A DNA stretch of 64,000 nucleotides, from assembly GCA_039995105.1 (NCBI GenBank), contig CP146203.1, positions 2,914,001 through 2,978,000 of the forward strand. Direction: 5' to 3'. How positions within the stretch are numbered: position 1 is the first letter of the stretch; each line of letters begins with the position of its first letter. This DNA is from Jonesiaceae bacterium BS-20 (GTDB lineage: Bacteria > Actinomycetota > Actinomycetes > Actinomycetales > Cellulomonadaceae). The notes under the pieces were generated by a model that ran no database searches, was not told the DNA's origin, and saw only the letters and a program-made list of their open reading frames with translations. Shown piece by piece: positions 49,955 through 57,407 of the stretch. Position numbers and translations under genes: made by a program.

Positions 49955-50559
49955 GCCGAGTGAGGCATCGGCAAGTCTTGTAGCCGTAACCAGTCATGGA
50001 CCTGCTTGTTGGTCCGCAGGTGGACGATAACCAGACCGTCCAAATGCGACTGCGGAATCCCGGCGCCGCGCGCCATCTCTTGGACTACCAGCGGGAGACC
50101 ACGGAGTGCGTTTCTGTGTTTCCATCCCCACCACAGAATCGAATTATCGCTGCGGCTCAAGAGCACCCGTAAGCCCGGCTCGCGGTTCCCATGCCATAAC
50201 TCCTCATGGGTAGCCCAGCGCCTGAACGTCCGGCGCCAAAGTTGAGTTTGAACCCGCCCGGTGGGCAGGTCCAACCAAACCAGGGTGGTCGCTCGCGCTA
50301 ACAGGAGCGGGCGGGCAACTTTGTACTGCCACTCGGTGACCCACTGTTCCTTGGCAATAAAGTCCGTTACCTCTTGTAAAAATGTTTCACGTGGAACCCA
50401 GTTGGGACCGTGAAAAAGGGAATCGAGTTCAACGCAAGGCAACGCAAAAGAAGTAGCTAGGCTCCTGGCAAGTGTGGTCTTGCCACTTCCCGTTGGACCC
50501 ACCACGGCGATCCGCTGCACCTGCTGCGGTAGACGGGACCCGGGGCCAACAATTTTCAT
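49951..50559 (-). CDS. Small P-loop NTPase/kinase (adenylate kinase-like, topology-modulation protein type)
   Basis: 202 residues. Walker A is VVGPTGSGKTTLAR (about 19-32), followed by the nucleoside-kinase pattern CVELDSLFHGPNWVP. A LVWLDLP motif is near 113-119. Basic RRTFRRW and a long helical C-terminus resemble the FlaR / topology-modulation-protein group. These proteins are predicted to phosphorylate nucleosides or other small molecules, but none of this type has a firm substrate. It is a single gene divergent from the ThiD-like gene. Confidence 0.8.
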   Translation of the reverse strand: MKIVGPGSRLPQQVQRIAVVGPTGSGKTTLARSLATSFALPCVELDSLFHGPNWVPRETFLQEVTDFIAKEQWVTEWQYKVARPLLLARATTLVWLDLPTGRVQTQLWRRTFRRWATHEELWHGNREPGLRVLLSRSDNSILWWGWKHRNALRGLPLVVQEMARGAGIPQSHLDGLVIVHLRTNKQVHDWLRLQDLPMPHSA

Positions 50560-50695
50560 GCGGTTAGTTTACGCCCGACAAGCCCTAACCTATCCAAATA
50601 CCAACACCGTGAGGTTGCCGCATTGCTTTGGGCGTACGATTCTTACAGGTTCACTATCATCGCTGAATTGCTCGTCTGTATCGAAGGACATAATC

Positions 50696-51511
50696 ATGGT
50701 TAACACCGCTTTTGTAATCGCCGGATCCGAGGCCACCGGTGGCGCCGGAATCCAGGTAGATCTGAAGACCTTTCAGCAACTCGGGGTCTACGGTATGGGC
50801 GCTCTGACCTGCATTGTTTCCTTTGATCCCAAGAACGACTGGGCGCACCGCTTTGTGCCGGTTGACCCTCAGGTGATTCAAGACCAGATCGAGGCGGCCA
50901 CCTCTTGCCACGACGTAGACACGGTCAAAATTGGCATGCTGGGCACACCTCAGACTATCGATGCCGTGGCACAGTCCCTCGGGCAGCAGCAGTGGAAGAA
51001 CGTGGTGCTAGACCCGGTATTGATCTGCAAGGGCCAGGAGCCTGGCGCTGCTCTGGATACGGACACCGCGCTGCGTGCCCAAATCCTGCCACTGGCTACC
51101 GTCGCCACACCCAACCATTTTGAGGCCCTGACGCTGTCTGGCATGGACAAGATTGAGACAGTTGATAACCTGATCGAGGCCGCCAAACTCATTCAGCCCC
51201 AACTCAACCAGGCTAACGGCCCTGCAGCTGTGATCGTCAAGGGCGGCGTCTCCATCGCCGGCCCAGACGCGGTGGACGTGCTCTTCGATGGCACCGAGGT
51301 CACCATCTTGTCTGCACCAAAGGTTGGCGAACTACGCGTTTCCGGAGCAGGCTGCACCTTTGCCGCTGCGGTCACCGCAGAGCTAGCCAAGGGTGCGTCC
51401 ATCAAGGATGCTGCCCGCACGGCGAAGAACCTAGTCACGGCGGGAATTGCCGAGCGCATGGAATCAAACGCACCGTTCACCAGCGTGTGGCAAGGCGCCA
51501 CGGTCGGTTAG
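50696..51511 (+). CDS. ThiD/PdxY-type hydroxymethylpyrimidine or pyridoxal kinase
   Basis: 271 residues from the ATG at 50696, with GAAGGA about 8 nt upstream. It is a ribokinase-fold pyrimidine kinase: AFVIAGSEATGGAGIQVDLKTFQQLGVYG, VKIGMLGT, VVLDPVLICKGQ, TPNHFEALTLSG, VIVKGG and the anion hole RVSGAGCTFAAAVTAELAKG. The catalytic Cys (GAGCT) is present, as in the ThiD / dual PdxK group of Gram-positive bacteria. It could phosphorylate HMP(-P) in thiamine synthesis or pyridoxal in salvage. It stands alone without other thi genes, which slightly favours vitamin B6 salvage. Confidence 0.88.
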   Translation: MVNTAFVIAGSEATGGAGIQVDLKTFQQLGVYGMGALTCIVSFDPKNDWAHRFVPVDPQVIQDQIEAATSCHDVDTVKIGMLGTPQTIDAVAQSLGQQQWKNVVLDPVLICKGQEPGAALDTDTALRAQILPLATVATPNHFEALTLSGMDKIETVDNLIEAAKLIQPQLNQANGPAAVIVKGGVSIAGPDAVDVLFDGTEVTILSAPKVGELRVSGAGCTFAAAVTAELAKGASIKDAARTAKNLVTAGIAERMESNAPFTSVWQGATVG

Positions 51512-51538
51512 GCATCGGGCACAAACAGACGCAAGAAC

Positions 51539-51574
51539 CCTAACGGGCTGGATCACTAGAACCGGTCCGTTAGG
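51539..51574. terminator. Hairpin between convergent kinase and fic genes
   Basis: CCTAACGG (51539-51546) and CCGTTAGG (51567-51574) pair over 8 bp around a 20-nt loop that can fold further. It lies 27 bp after the kinase stop and 20 bp from the fic stop. Confidence 0.5.
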
Positions 51575-51594
51575 AATTCTCACAATGTTCAACC

Positions 51595-53382
51595 TCAGAG
51601 CCGAGTGTCCGGTTCATTGGAACCATCTACTTCTTTGGAGTCTTCCGTCTCTTCCAAACCAGTAACATTGTCCGATTCACTCGGCAGAGTTTCTCTCGAC
51701 TGTGAGACTCCATCTCGAAGTGACTGTGCCACAGATTCTGGGAGCCGAACTGACCTCGCCAACTTCTCACTAAGTTCAGCCCACTGCCCCAGCCCTTCCC
51801 GTATTGTTTCAGTTACCTTTAAGGTCTGCCCAGTCAGGATCACGGACGAACTCTTGCCAACTATTTCAAATGCTTCACGTAGATCACTAGACATAATGAG
51901 ATTGGCATAGTGGGCCCGTATAGAATCTGAAATACGGAGAGATTCTGCTAGTTGGATTCGCACAGCTTCAGATGCCATGGCTGCTGAGACTGATAGACGC
52001 ATTGCCCCGGTCAGATTGGCATGTGAAATTGCCTTCTGCACGCTAGCCAAACTGGCGCTTAACTGCCGCAAGTGACTGCTGGTAACTTGAAGTTGGATTT
52101 CTCTCCACGTGGGATCAGAAACCGTTTGGTAGGCGATTCGCTGACCCAAGTCTTCAAGTTCATCAATGAGTAATCCTGCACACCACACCTGACGTCTCTT
52201 ACGGTTTGTGAGCGGGCGAAGCACTCCCGCCTGGGCAAGCTTTTCAATTCCCGAGTAAATAGCTGATTCTGAACCACCAATGGAGTCCTCGATTTCCTCG
52301 GACGTAAAGAAGGGCACTGCGAGTAGTTGGCCAAGGATCTTGCTAGCTGCACTTCCGACTCTGGGTGCCCTACCCATTTCTTCGCGATACATTGCTTCCC
52401 ACTGCGCAGGCATTTCAGCAAGCCTTGTTGCCGTTAGTACGGACTCGCGCGCCGATGTCTGCGATGCGTGAGCAAATGCTCGAACGATAGGCCCAGCGTC
52501 ACCTTCTCTGTATGCGGACAAGACTTCGAAGTACGCCTCTCGCTTCGCCACTAGGGCAGACGCCAAAGGGACAACCACCTGCTCAGTCACCCCACGTCGC
52601 CTCAGAATCGCATTAATGAGTGCTCGCCCAATGCGCCCATTTCCATCGGTGAATGGGTGAATCGACTCAAATTGCGCGTGAGCAACTGCGGCCTGAACCA
52701 GTACCGGTACATCATCTCTGTTGACGAAGATCAACAGATCTTCCAAGTACCCTTGGACCGTATCTGCGGGTGGTGGCACATACAGAGCATTTCTTGGAGC
52801 AAAATCTGATCCGCCAATCCAGTTCTGCATATCCCGCAGACGGCCAGCGTATCGACTCTCATGCGGATCATCAGCCATCAGAATCCGGTGCGCGGCTAAG
52901 ACGTTTTCCAACAAGACATCCCCGTGGTCATTAACTGACAAAATCAGCGAATCAAGGGCATTTGCTGAAGCAACCATTGAAGTAGCCGATGAGTTGGCTT
53001 TGACGCCATGAGTCGCCTTAGCAAAGTCTTCCATGGTGGCCTCGACGTTCTCAATCTTCGACGATGCCACTGATTCTGCCCGGAGCAATAGGACCGACAG
53101 CACCCCCAAGGTTTGTCCATGCCCAGAATCCAGCCGCACAATCGAGGCAATTGCCCTGTCTGCTTGAGCACCAATCTCCGGCGGGAGGACCGGTTCAAAA
53201 TCACTAATTTTCGGTGGAAGACTAACCGTAACCTGGCGCATCATTCGATCATCGCGGTTGCCCCCTTTGCCCGTCTTCCGCCAGTCGACGACCTTTTCAC
53301 CATGCGCCTGGATGGCAACACGAAAACGATCATCAACAACTTCTGGGCCTGACTGCGACTCGTCCATCTTCAATCCATTCAT
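51595..53382 (-). CDS. Large class II Fic AMP-transferase with winged-helix and C-terminal extension
   Basis: 595 residues. The active-site motif is HPFTDGNGRIGR (242-253). The inhibitory helix motif SSKIEN (107-112, S/T-x-x-x-E-N) lies before the Fic core, which makes this a self-inhibited class II Fic. A winged-helix segment (about 345-405, FFTSEEIEDSIGGSESAIYSGIEKLAQAG) follows, as in DNA-binding Fic proteins. The last 185 residues are an extra helical, Ser/Ala-rich extension ending in an acidic tail; ordinary Fic proteins of this type end near 370-400. Fic enzymes transfer AMP from ATP to protein Ser/Thr/Tyr. The ATG at 53382 sits 3 nt from an inverted-repeat array, suggesting that the protein controls its own gene. 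MDESQSG at 53367 is an alternative start. Confidence 0.9.
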   Translation of the reverse strand: MNGLKMDESQSGPEVVDDRFRVAIQAHGEKVVDWRKTGKGGNRDDRMMRQVTVSLPPKISDFEPVLPPEIGAQADRAIASIVRLDSGHGQTLGVLSVLLLRAESVASSKIENVEATMEDFAKATHGVKANSSATSMVASANALDSLILSVNDHGDVLLENVLAAHRILMADDPHESRYAGRLRDMQNWIGGSDFAPRNALYVPPPADTVQGYLEDLLIFVNRDDVPVLVQAAVAHAQFESIHPFTDGNGRIGRALINAILRRRGVTEQVVVPLASALVAKREAYFEVLSAYREGDAGPIVRAFAHASQTSARESVLTATRLAEMPAQWEAMYREEMGRAPRVGSAASKILGQLLAVPFFTSEEIEDSIGGSESAIYSGIEKLAQAGVLRPLTNRKRRQVWCAGLLIDELEDLGQRIAYQTVSDPTWREIQLQVTSSHLRQLSASLASVQKAISHANLTGAMRLSVSAAMASEAVRIQLAESLRISDSIRAHYANLIMSSDLREAFEIVGKSSSVILTGQTLKVTETIREGLGQWAELSEKLARSVRLPESVAQSLRDGVSQSRETLPSESDNVTGLEETEDSKEVDGSNEPDTRL

Positions 53383-53385
53383 CTC

Positions 53386-53460
53386 TAACCCGGAATAACG
53401 ACTCCGTTATTCCGGGTTAATATTGTTAACCCGGAATAAAGTCTACCTAATTCCGAGTTA
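53386..53460 (-). promoter_or_regulatory. Inverted-repeat operator array in the fic promoter
   Basis: TAACCCGGAATAACG (53386-53400) faces CGTTATTCCGGGTTA (53405-53419), a perfect 15-bp inverted repeat. The latter also faces TTAACCCGGAATAA (53426-53439) across a 5-bp A/T spacer, and a degenerate fourth half-site AATTCCGAGTTA lies at 53449-53460. The first repeat ends 3 nt before the fic ATG, so it could act as DNA operator and as an RNA hairpin covering the ribosome binding site. A TATTAA -10 candidate lies between the middle half-sites. Confidence 0.7.
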
Positions 53461-53532
53461 CTTACGGGCTCCAGGACGGCAGGCATTAGACCAAAGTGCT
53501 GTGGCATCGAGAATCTGAAACCATCTGTAGAC

Positions 53533-53562
53533 TTTCCTCCGAGGAAAGCTGCTATTTCCTCC
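53533..53562 (+). promoter_or_regulatory. Palindromic operator TTTCCTC-C-GAGGAAA before the remnant gene
   Basis: TTTCCTC (53533-53539), C, GAGGAAA (53541-53547) is a perfect palindrome, and a third TTTCCTC follows at 53555-53561 immediately before an ATG. TAGACT at 53528-53533 is a -10 candidate. It looks like the control region of a gene that has since decayed. Confidence 0.5.
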
Positions 53563-53879
53563 ATGAAAAACGTACAAGGCCTTTCCTCTACGACAGAGGC
53601 ACGGAACGCCCTGTCCTCCATCGAAGAATCCAAAGCTCGCTTGGCTGACTTTACGAAGACCCTCTGGCGGCTATAGCCCGTTCAGAAAATCACCGCAGCG
53701 GGCCTAGTATTGGTGGCGATCCTGGGCACAGGCAAAAGTCGACTTGAGTTGGGCATGACTTACGAAATTAAGTTGCGTCCTGCTGTCGTTCCCACGTTAA
53801 ACATATTGCTCGTAAGGATCGCGACCACATTCGTGGGGCGATTGCAATTCTCGATGAGGGACTTATCACCGCCCACTGA
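53563..53879 (+). pseudogene. Decayed remnant of a small membrane protein gene
   Basis: The frame from ATG 53563 reads 37 residues with a protein-like pattern (LSSIEESKARLADFTKTLWRL), then TAG at 53674, then continues in the same frame into a hydrophobic stretch (VQKITAAGLVLVAILGTG). This resembles small actinobacterial membrane proteins with an acidic/basic helix, a TPWWxYP-like turn and a TM helix; TAG would then be a mutated Tyr codon. A second coding-like piece in another frame (ARKDRDHIRGAIAILDEG) ends at 53879. I infer point mutation plus deletion. Whether the 37-residue ORF is still expressed is unknown. Confidence 0.4.
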
Positions 53880-53905
53880 GTGGCAAACAGATCTAAGGTA
53901 GAAGC

Positions 53906-54763
53906 ATGCATGATCAGTTCATCAACGTGACATTGTCAACGGCGTCCGTATTTCCACGGCGTTGTTCCTACGCGTTCGAGCTGGCTTCCCGCCTTGGCTA
54001 CGACGGCATGGAAGTGATGGTCTGGTCTGACGGCGTCACCCAGGATGCAACTCGACTTATTGAACTATCTGATAAGTACGAAATACCTATCACCTCAATT
54101 CACTCGCCCTCGCTCGTGGTCAGCCAAAACGTGTGGGGAGTGCGGCCCGCAACCAAACTGGAGCGGTCTGTTGAATTGGCCGAGCAAGTGGGAGCCAGCA
54201 CGGTTGTGGTCCACCCACCGTTTACCTGGCAACCTAGGTACGCGGCGCGGTTTGCGGAGCACGTGCGAATCCTCAGCAGGGCCACAGGAATAACCATTGC
54301 CGTGGAAAATATGTACCCGTGGCGCCGCAAGAAGCGGGATTACCTCGCCTACCTCCCCCACTGGGACCCCACGGATCAGGACTATGATGCGCTGACCTTG
54401 GATCTATCCCATGCGTCAACCTCCTGCCAGGATTCCCTCGAGCTCACCAAAAAGTTTGGTAACCGGCTGCGCCATATCCACTTGGCCGACGGCACCGGCT
54501 CCACCAAGGATGAGCACCTGGTGCCCGGGGTGGGTAATCAGCCGGCCCGCGAGGTCATCGAGTACCTGTACTCTTCCGGGTGGAGTGGTGACCTAGCAAT
54601 TGAGATTGGCACCCGCAAGGTTGACAGCGCCGCCCACCGGGAAGAGATGGTTAAGGAGTCGCTCGACTTTGCACGGGCTGCCCTTGCGGGTACCCCAACC
54701 CCTCGGATGGAAACCGCGCATGCTCAGATGCAACACCACCGTCCCACCGATGCTTGGGAATAA
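53906..54763 (+). CDS. Sugar phosphate isomerase/epimerase-like TIM barrel (AP_endonuc_2 family)
   Basis: 285 residues of the xylose isomerase-like barrel: ASRLGYDGMEVMVWSDGVTQ, ITSIHSPSL, VVVHPPFTWQ, IAVENMYPW (metal-binding Glu), LTLDLSHASTS, LRHIHLADG and a late LAIEIGTR (Glu). The metal-ligand Glu, Asp, His and Glu positions are present. Such proteins include sugar epimerases, endonuclease IV and inositol-catabolic enzymes; homologues in actinomycetes are mostly of unknown substrate. AAGG precedes the ATG. The C-terminus (QMQHHRPTDAWE) is unusually polar. It is an isolated gene. Confidence 0.82.
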   Translation: MHDQFINVTLSTASVFPRRCSYAFELASRLGYDGMEVMVWSDGVTQDATRLIELSDKYEIPITSIHSPSLVVSQNVWGVRPATKLERSVELAEQVGASTVVVHPPFTWQPRYAARFAEHVRILSRATGITIAVENMYPWRRKKRDYLAYLPHWDPTDQDYDALTLDLSHASTSCQDSLELTKKFGNRLRHIHLADGTGSTKDEHLVPGVGNQPAREVIEYLYSSGWSGDLAIEIGTRKVDSAAHREEMVKESLDFARAALAGTPTPRMETAHAQMQHHRPTDAWE

Positions 54764-54865
54764 CATGGCGACTTGAGCCTGCATCCTCCTCGCTGGTGTG
54801 AGGAAGCACACGGCACCCATCCTCGCCCCGAGGAATATCCCGCAGAACTTGATGGTTCAACTAAT

Positions 54866-54885
54866 GGTGGACACGTTAGTCCACC
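54866..54885 (+). promoter_or_regulatory. Inverted repeat upstream of the FMN reductase gene
   Basis: GGTGGAC-ACGTTA-GTCCACC: perfect 7-bp arms with a 6-bp spacer, 26 bp before the start codon. Size and symmetry suit a regulator such as MarR or HxlR type; none is encoded next to it. Confidence 0.4.
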
Positions 54886-54911
54886 GTGAAGGTAATACAT
54901 CAAGGAATGGT

Positions 54912-55448
54912 ATGTCAGTAAAAATCGGTTACATCGTAGGGTCCATCTCTAGCTCATCAATCAACCGCCAGGTCTTTGAGGCAACAAAGCAGCTGGTGCC
55001 AGCGGGCGCTGAGCTCATTGAGATTCCTATTGCTGACCTGCCAATGTACTCCCCGGACTGGGACGCAAACTACCCGGACTCCGCCCGCGAATACAAGGCC
55101 GCCATTTCCAACGTAGATACCGTTATTGTGGCTACACCGCAGTACAACGATTCCCTGTCCGGCGTGCTCAAGAACGCCCTAGACTGGGCTTCTCGCCCAT
55201 GGGGTCAGCACTCCTTTGCTAACAAGCCGGTCGCTGTTGCCTCAGCTTCGATCGCATCCCACGGCGGCGCCAAGGCCGGTGGATTTGTTGCTGACATTCT
55301 TGCATTTGGTCAGGCAAAGGTACTTGAGACCCAGATCAACGTCTTTGTTAATGAAGAAACGTTCGATGCCTCAGGCGCTTTTGCACAGCTGGCTCTTGTT
55401 TCCGAGACCACAGAGTTCCTCAACACGGTTGTTGCCAACGCTAAGTAA
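54912..55448 (+). CDS. NADPH-dependent FMN reductase-family flavoprotein
   Basis: 178 residues of the flavodoxin-like FMN_red fold: KIGYIVGSISSSSINRQVFEA (FMN phosphate loop), LPMYSPDWDANYPDSAREYKAAI, VIVATPQYNDSLSGVLKNALDWASRP (isoalloxazine loop) and ASASIASHGGAKAGG. Members reduce FMN, quinones, azo dyes or chromate with NAD(P)H. The ATG at 54912 is preceded by AAGGA at 5 nt. An inverted repeat upstream suggests its own regulation. The gene ends 46 bp before a shared terminator with the convergent aldolase gene. Confidence 0.9.
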   Translation: MSVKIGYIVGSISSSSINRQVFEATKQLVPAGAELIEIPIADLPMYSPDWDANYPDSAREYKAAISNVDTVIVATPQYNDSLSGVLKNALDWASRPWGQHSFANKPVAVASASIASHGGAKAGGFVADILAFGQAKVLETQINVFVNEETFDASGAFAQLALVSETTEFLNTVVANAK

Positions 55449-55493
55449 ACGCCAAGATATAGCTCAAGCAAACACTCTGCTTAAGTAAATACT

Positions 55494-55535
55494 CAGGGCG
55501 CTGCCTCAACCGGATCACGGTGAGGCAGCGCCCTG
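55494..55535. terminator. Bidirectional terminator between FMN reductase and aldolase genes
   Basis: CAGGGCGCTGCCTCA (55494-55508) and TGAGGCAGCGCCCTG (55521-55535) form a perfect 15-bp stem with a 12-nt loop; ATGTTTTAC follows on the plus strand. Confidence 0.85.
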
Positions 55536-55550
55536 CATGTTTTACACTCG

Positions 55551-56381
55551 CTACGCGTAGTGCCGGAGCAACCGAGTCACTTCTTGGGTGACCGCTCGCA
55601 TACCCTGAGCAACGTACTTGCGAGAATCAACCACATCAGGATTCTCGGCCAAGAAGGCACGAACCTGTGCGGTGAACAACTTGTTCAGGTGGGTAGAGAC
55701 GTTAATCTTGGTCATGCCAGCTTTGATAGCGGCCGCCATACCCTCGTCGGAAACACCGGACGAGCCGTGCAATACCAACGGCACATCAAGAGCAGACTGC
55801 AACGCGGAAATGAGTTCCAGGTCCAAAGCTGCGTCCCTCGTGGTCATCGCGTGAGAAGAGCCCACGGCAACGGCCAAGAGGTCCACGCCTGTGGCGGCCA
55901 CAAATGCTTTGGCTTCTTCCGGATCGGTGCGCACGCCGGGAGCATGCACCCCGTCCTTACCACCGACCTCGCCGAGTTCCGCCTCCACGCTGACCGACTT
56001 GGCGTGAGCGCGCGCAACGACTTCCTTCGTTGCCGCCACGTTGGCCTCATAGTCCAGGGTGGAACCATCAAACATCACCGAGCTGAATCCAAGGTCAATC
56101 GCCTCGAACACTAGGTCTAGATCTTCCGCGTGATCCAGGTGGACCACCACCGGCACGGTCGCCGCACGAGCCGCCGCGAGGGTCCCCAACGCAATAGGGG
56201 CTAGCGCGCCGTGGTACTTCACCGCGTTTTGGCTGATCTGCAGGACTACCGGTTCCTCGGCAGCTTCGGCAGCGGCAACAAAACTCTGTGCGTGCTCCAG
56301 ATGGATGACGTTGAAGGCCCCTAGGCCTTGGCCGGTGCTCGCCCGGTCACGGGCCAGCGGAGCTAGTTCTACAAGCGGCAT
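55551..56381 (-). CDS. Class II ketose-1,6-bisphosphate aldolase (tagatose- or fructose-bisphosphate)
   Basis: A 276-residue class II aldolase of the GatY/KbaY/FbaA group. The zinc ligands and catalytic Asp are in VVVHLDHAEDLDL, the Glu in VEAELGEVGG, later His in GSSHAMTT and LHGSSGV, and phosphate binding in KINVSTHLNK. It cleaves a ketose bisphosphate to DHAP and glyceraldehyde-3-phosphate. Being 7 nt behind the agaS-type gene and next to a DeoR regulator and GH112, I infer tagatose-1,6-bisphosphate as substrate. The sequence alone does not separate it from a fructose-bisphosphate aldolase. Confidence 0.9.
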   Translation of the reverse strand: MPLVELAPLARDRASTGQGLGAFNVIHLEHAQSFVAAAEAAEEPVVLQISQNAVKYHGALAPIALGTLAAARAATVPVVVHLDHAEDLDLVFEAIDLGFSSVMFDGSTLDYEANVAATKEVVARAHAKSVSVEAELGEVGGKDGVHAPGVRTDPEEAKAFVAATGVDLLAVAVGSSHAMTTRDAALDLELISALQSALDVPLVLHGSSGVSDEGMAAAIKAGMTKINVSTHLNKLFTAQVRAFLAENPDVVDSRKYVAQGMRAVTQEVTRLLRHYA

Positions 56382-56388
56382 CTACTGA

Positions 56389-57273
56389 TCACTTCTCGTC
56401 ATCAAGAATTACAGCACGCGACAGTGAGCGCGGAGTGTCTGCATCGAGGCCACGTGCGGAGGTGCGCGCAATCGCCAAACGGTGCAAGAGTACTAGGTGG
56501 GCCATTGAGTCAAGCTCAGAGGTCACCATTTCGGCACCCGTAGCTGCGATCTGCTCGGCCATTCCTTCTGGGGCCTGACCAAATACCCAAACCACACGGT
56601 TTGGCTGCGCAATCGCGATCGGTCCGTGACGGTACTCCATTGCTGGGTAGGATTCGGTCCAGCTCTGTGAGGACTCGCGGAGTTTCAAGGCGGCCTCGTG
56701 TGCCAGGCCCACGGTGAAGCCGGTGCCTAGGAATGTGATTTGGTCGGCGTCAATCCAGGACTGTGGAATCTCTGCCTCAAGCGCGGTGCGTGCACCGGAG
56801 ATGGCAGCCTCGGCGTCTACGCCAAGCGACGTACGCAGGACCAACAGGACGGTTGACGCAAAGCGGGTCTGCACAACGGAAGTCTCGTCTGCAAAGTCGA
56901 GCACAATTTCGTTGTCAGCGTGCTGCGCAGCAGGACCCCCACCGACTGCGGTGAGCAGGGTGGATGGGGTATCCGTCTGGGACAACAGGTCAACGATCTC
57001 GGTTGTGGTTCCGGACCGTGAAATGGTCACAATACGGTCGTACTTACGGCTGGCACGGAACTCGGTTGCGGTGAACGCATCGGTTTCACCCAAGCCCAGC
57101 TCTTCACGCAGGTATGCGTATGCCTGAGCCATGAACCATGAGGTGCCACAGCCAACAACGGCCACGCGCTCACCGGCGGCTGGGAATCCTACAAACGTGT
57201 CCAGCTTGTCAATGGCCTCACGCCATACCTCAGGCTGCGACTGGACTTCTGCAATCGTATTCTTGCTTGCCAC
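56389..57273 (-). CDS. agaS: SIS-domain sugar isomerase/deaminase, AgaS type
   Basis: 294 residues with two SIS domains. The first has VAVVGCGTSWFMAQAYAYLREE and VTISRSGTTTEIVDLL. The second has FLGTGFTVGLAHEAALKLRESSQSWTESYPAMEYRHGPIAIA, the GlmS/AgaS catalytic Glu-His segment. There is no glutamine amidotransferase domain, so it is a deaminase/isomerase rather than GlmS. AgaS converts galactosamine-6-phosphate to tagatose-6-phosphate and ammonia. The start is GTG, 6 nt after AAAGGAG. It is co-transcribed with the aldolase and divergent from the deoR-family gene. Glucosamine-6-phosphate remains an alternative substrate. Confidence 0.82.
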   Translation of the reverse strand: MASKNTIAEVQSQPEVWREAIDKLDTFVGFPAAGERVAVVGCGTSWFMAQAYAYLREELGLGETDAFTATEFRASRKYDRIVTISRSGTTTEIVDLLSQTDTPSTLLTAVGGGPAAQHADNEIVLDFADETSVVQTRFASTVLLVLRTSLGVDAEAAISGARTALEAEIPQSWIDADQITFLGTGFTVGLAHEAALKLRESSQSWTESYPAMEYRHGPIAIAQPNRVVWVFGQAPEGMAEQIAATGAEMVTSELDSMAHLVLLHRLAIARTSARGLDADTPRSLSRAVILDDEK

Positions 57274-57345
57274 ATCTACTCCTTTACTGAGCAGCTTTGC
57301 TCACTCAGCGATTGATTAAGATCGATTCACACTCATTCTAGCCAT

Positions 57346-57356
57346 AAACAATCATA
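57346..57356. promoter_or_regulatory. Candidate DeoR/AgaR operator in the agaS-deoR divergent region
   Basis: AAACAATCATA, identical to the minus-strand motif at 2574-2584 before the ROK operon. Nearby are TATGAT (57371-57376, a good -10 for the deoR gene) and the palindrome TTGATCAA (57382-57389), which may be a second operator element. Confidence 0.45.
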
Positions 57357-57407
57357 AAATGCCATACTGCTATGATCTAGGTTGATCAATTTGAACTGGA
57401 GAACTGC

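Noticed and set aside
46994-53382. hipBA, MepB, P-loop kinase and Fic as one defence island
   Set aside because: The genes are on different strands, with ordinary housekeeping genes between them, no recombinase or integrase, and no sharp composition change visible by eye.
53385-53633. 82-codon minus-strand open frame upstream of fic
   Set aside because: It runs through the operator array and the palindromes of the remnant gene and shows no recognisable protein pattern.
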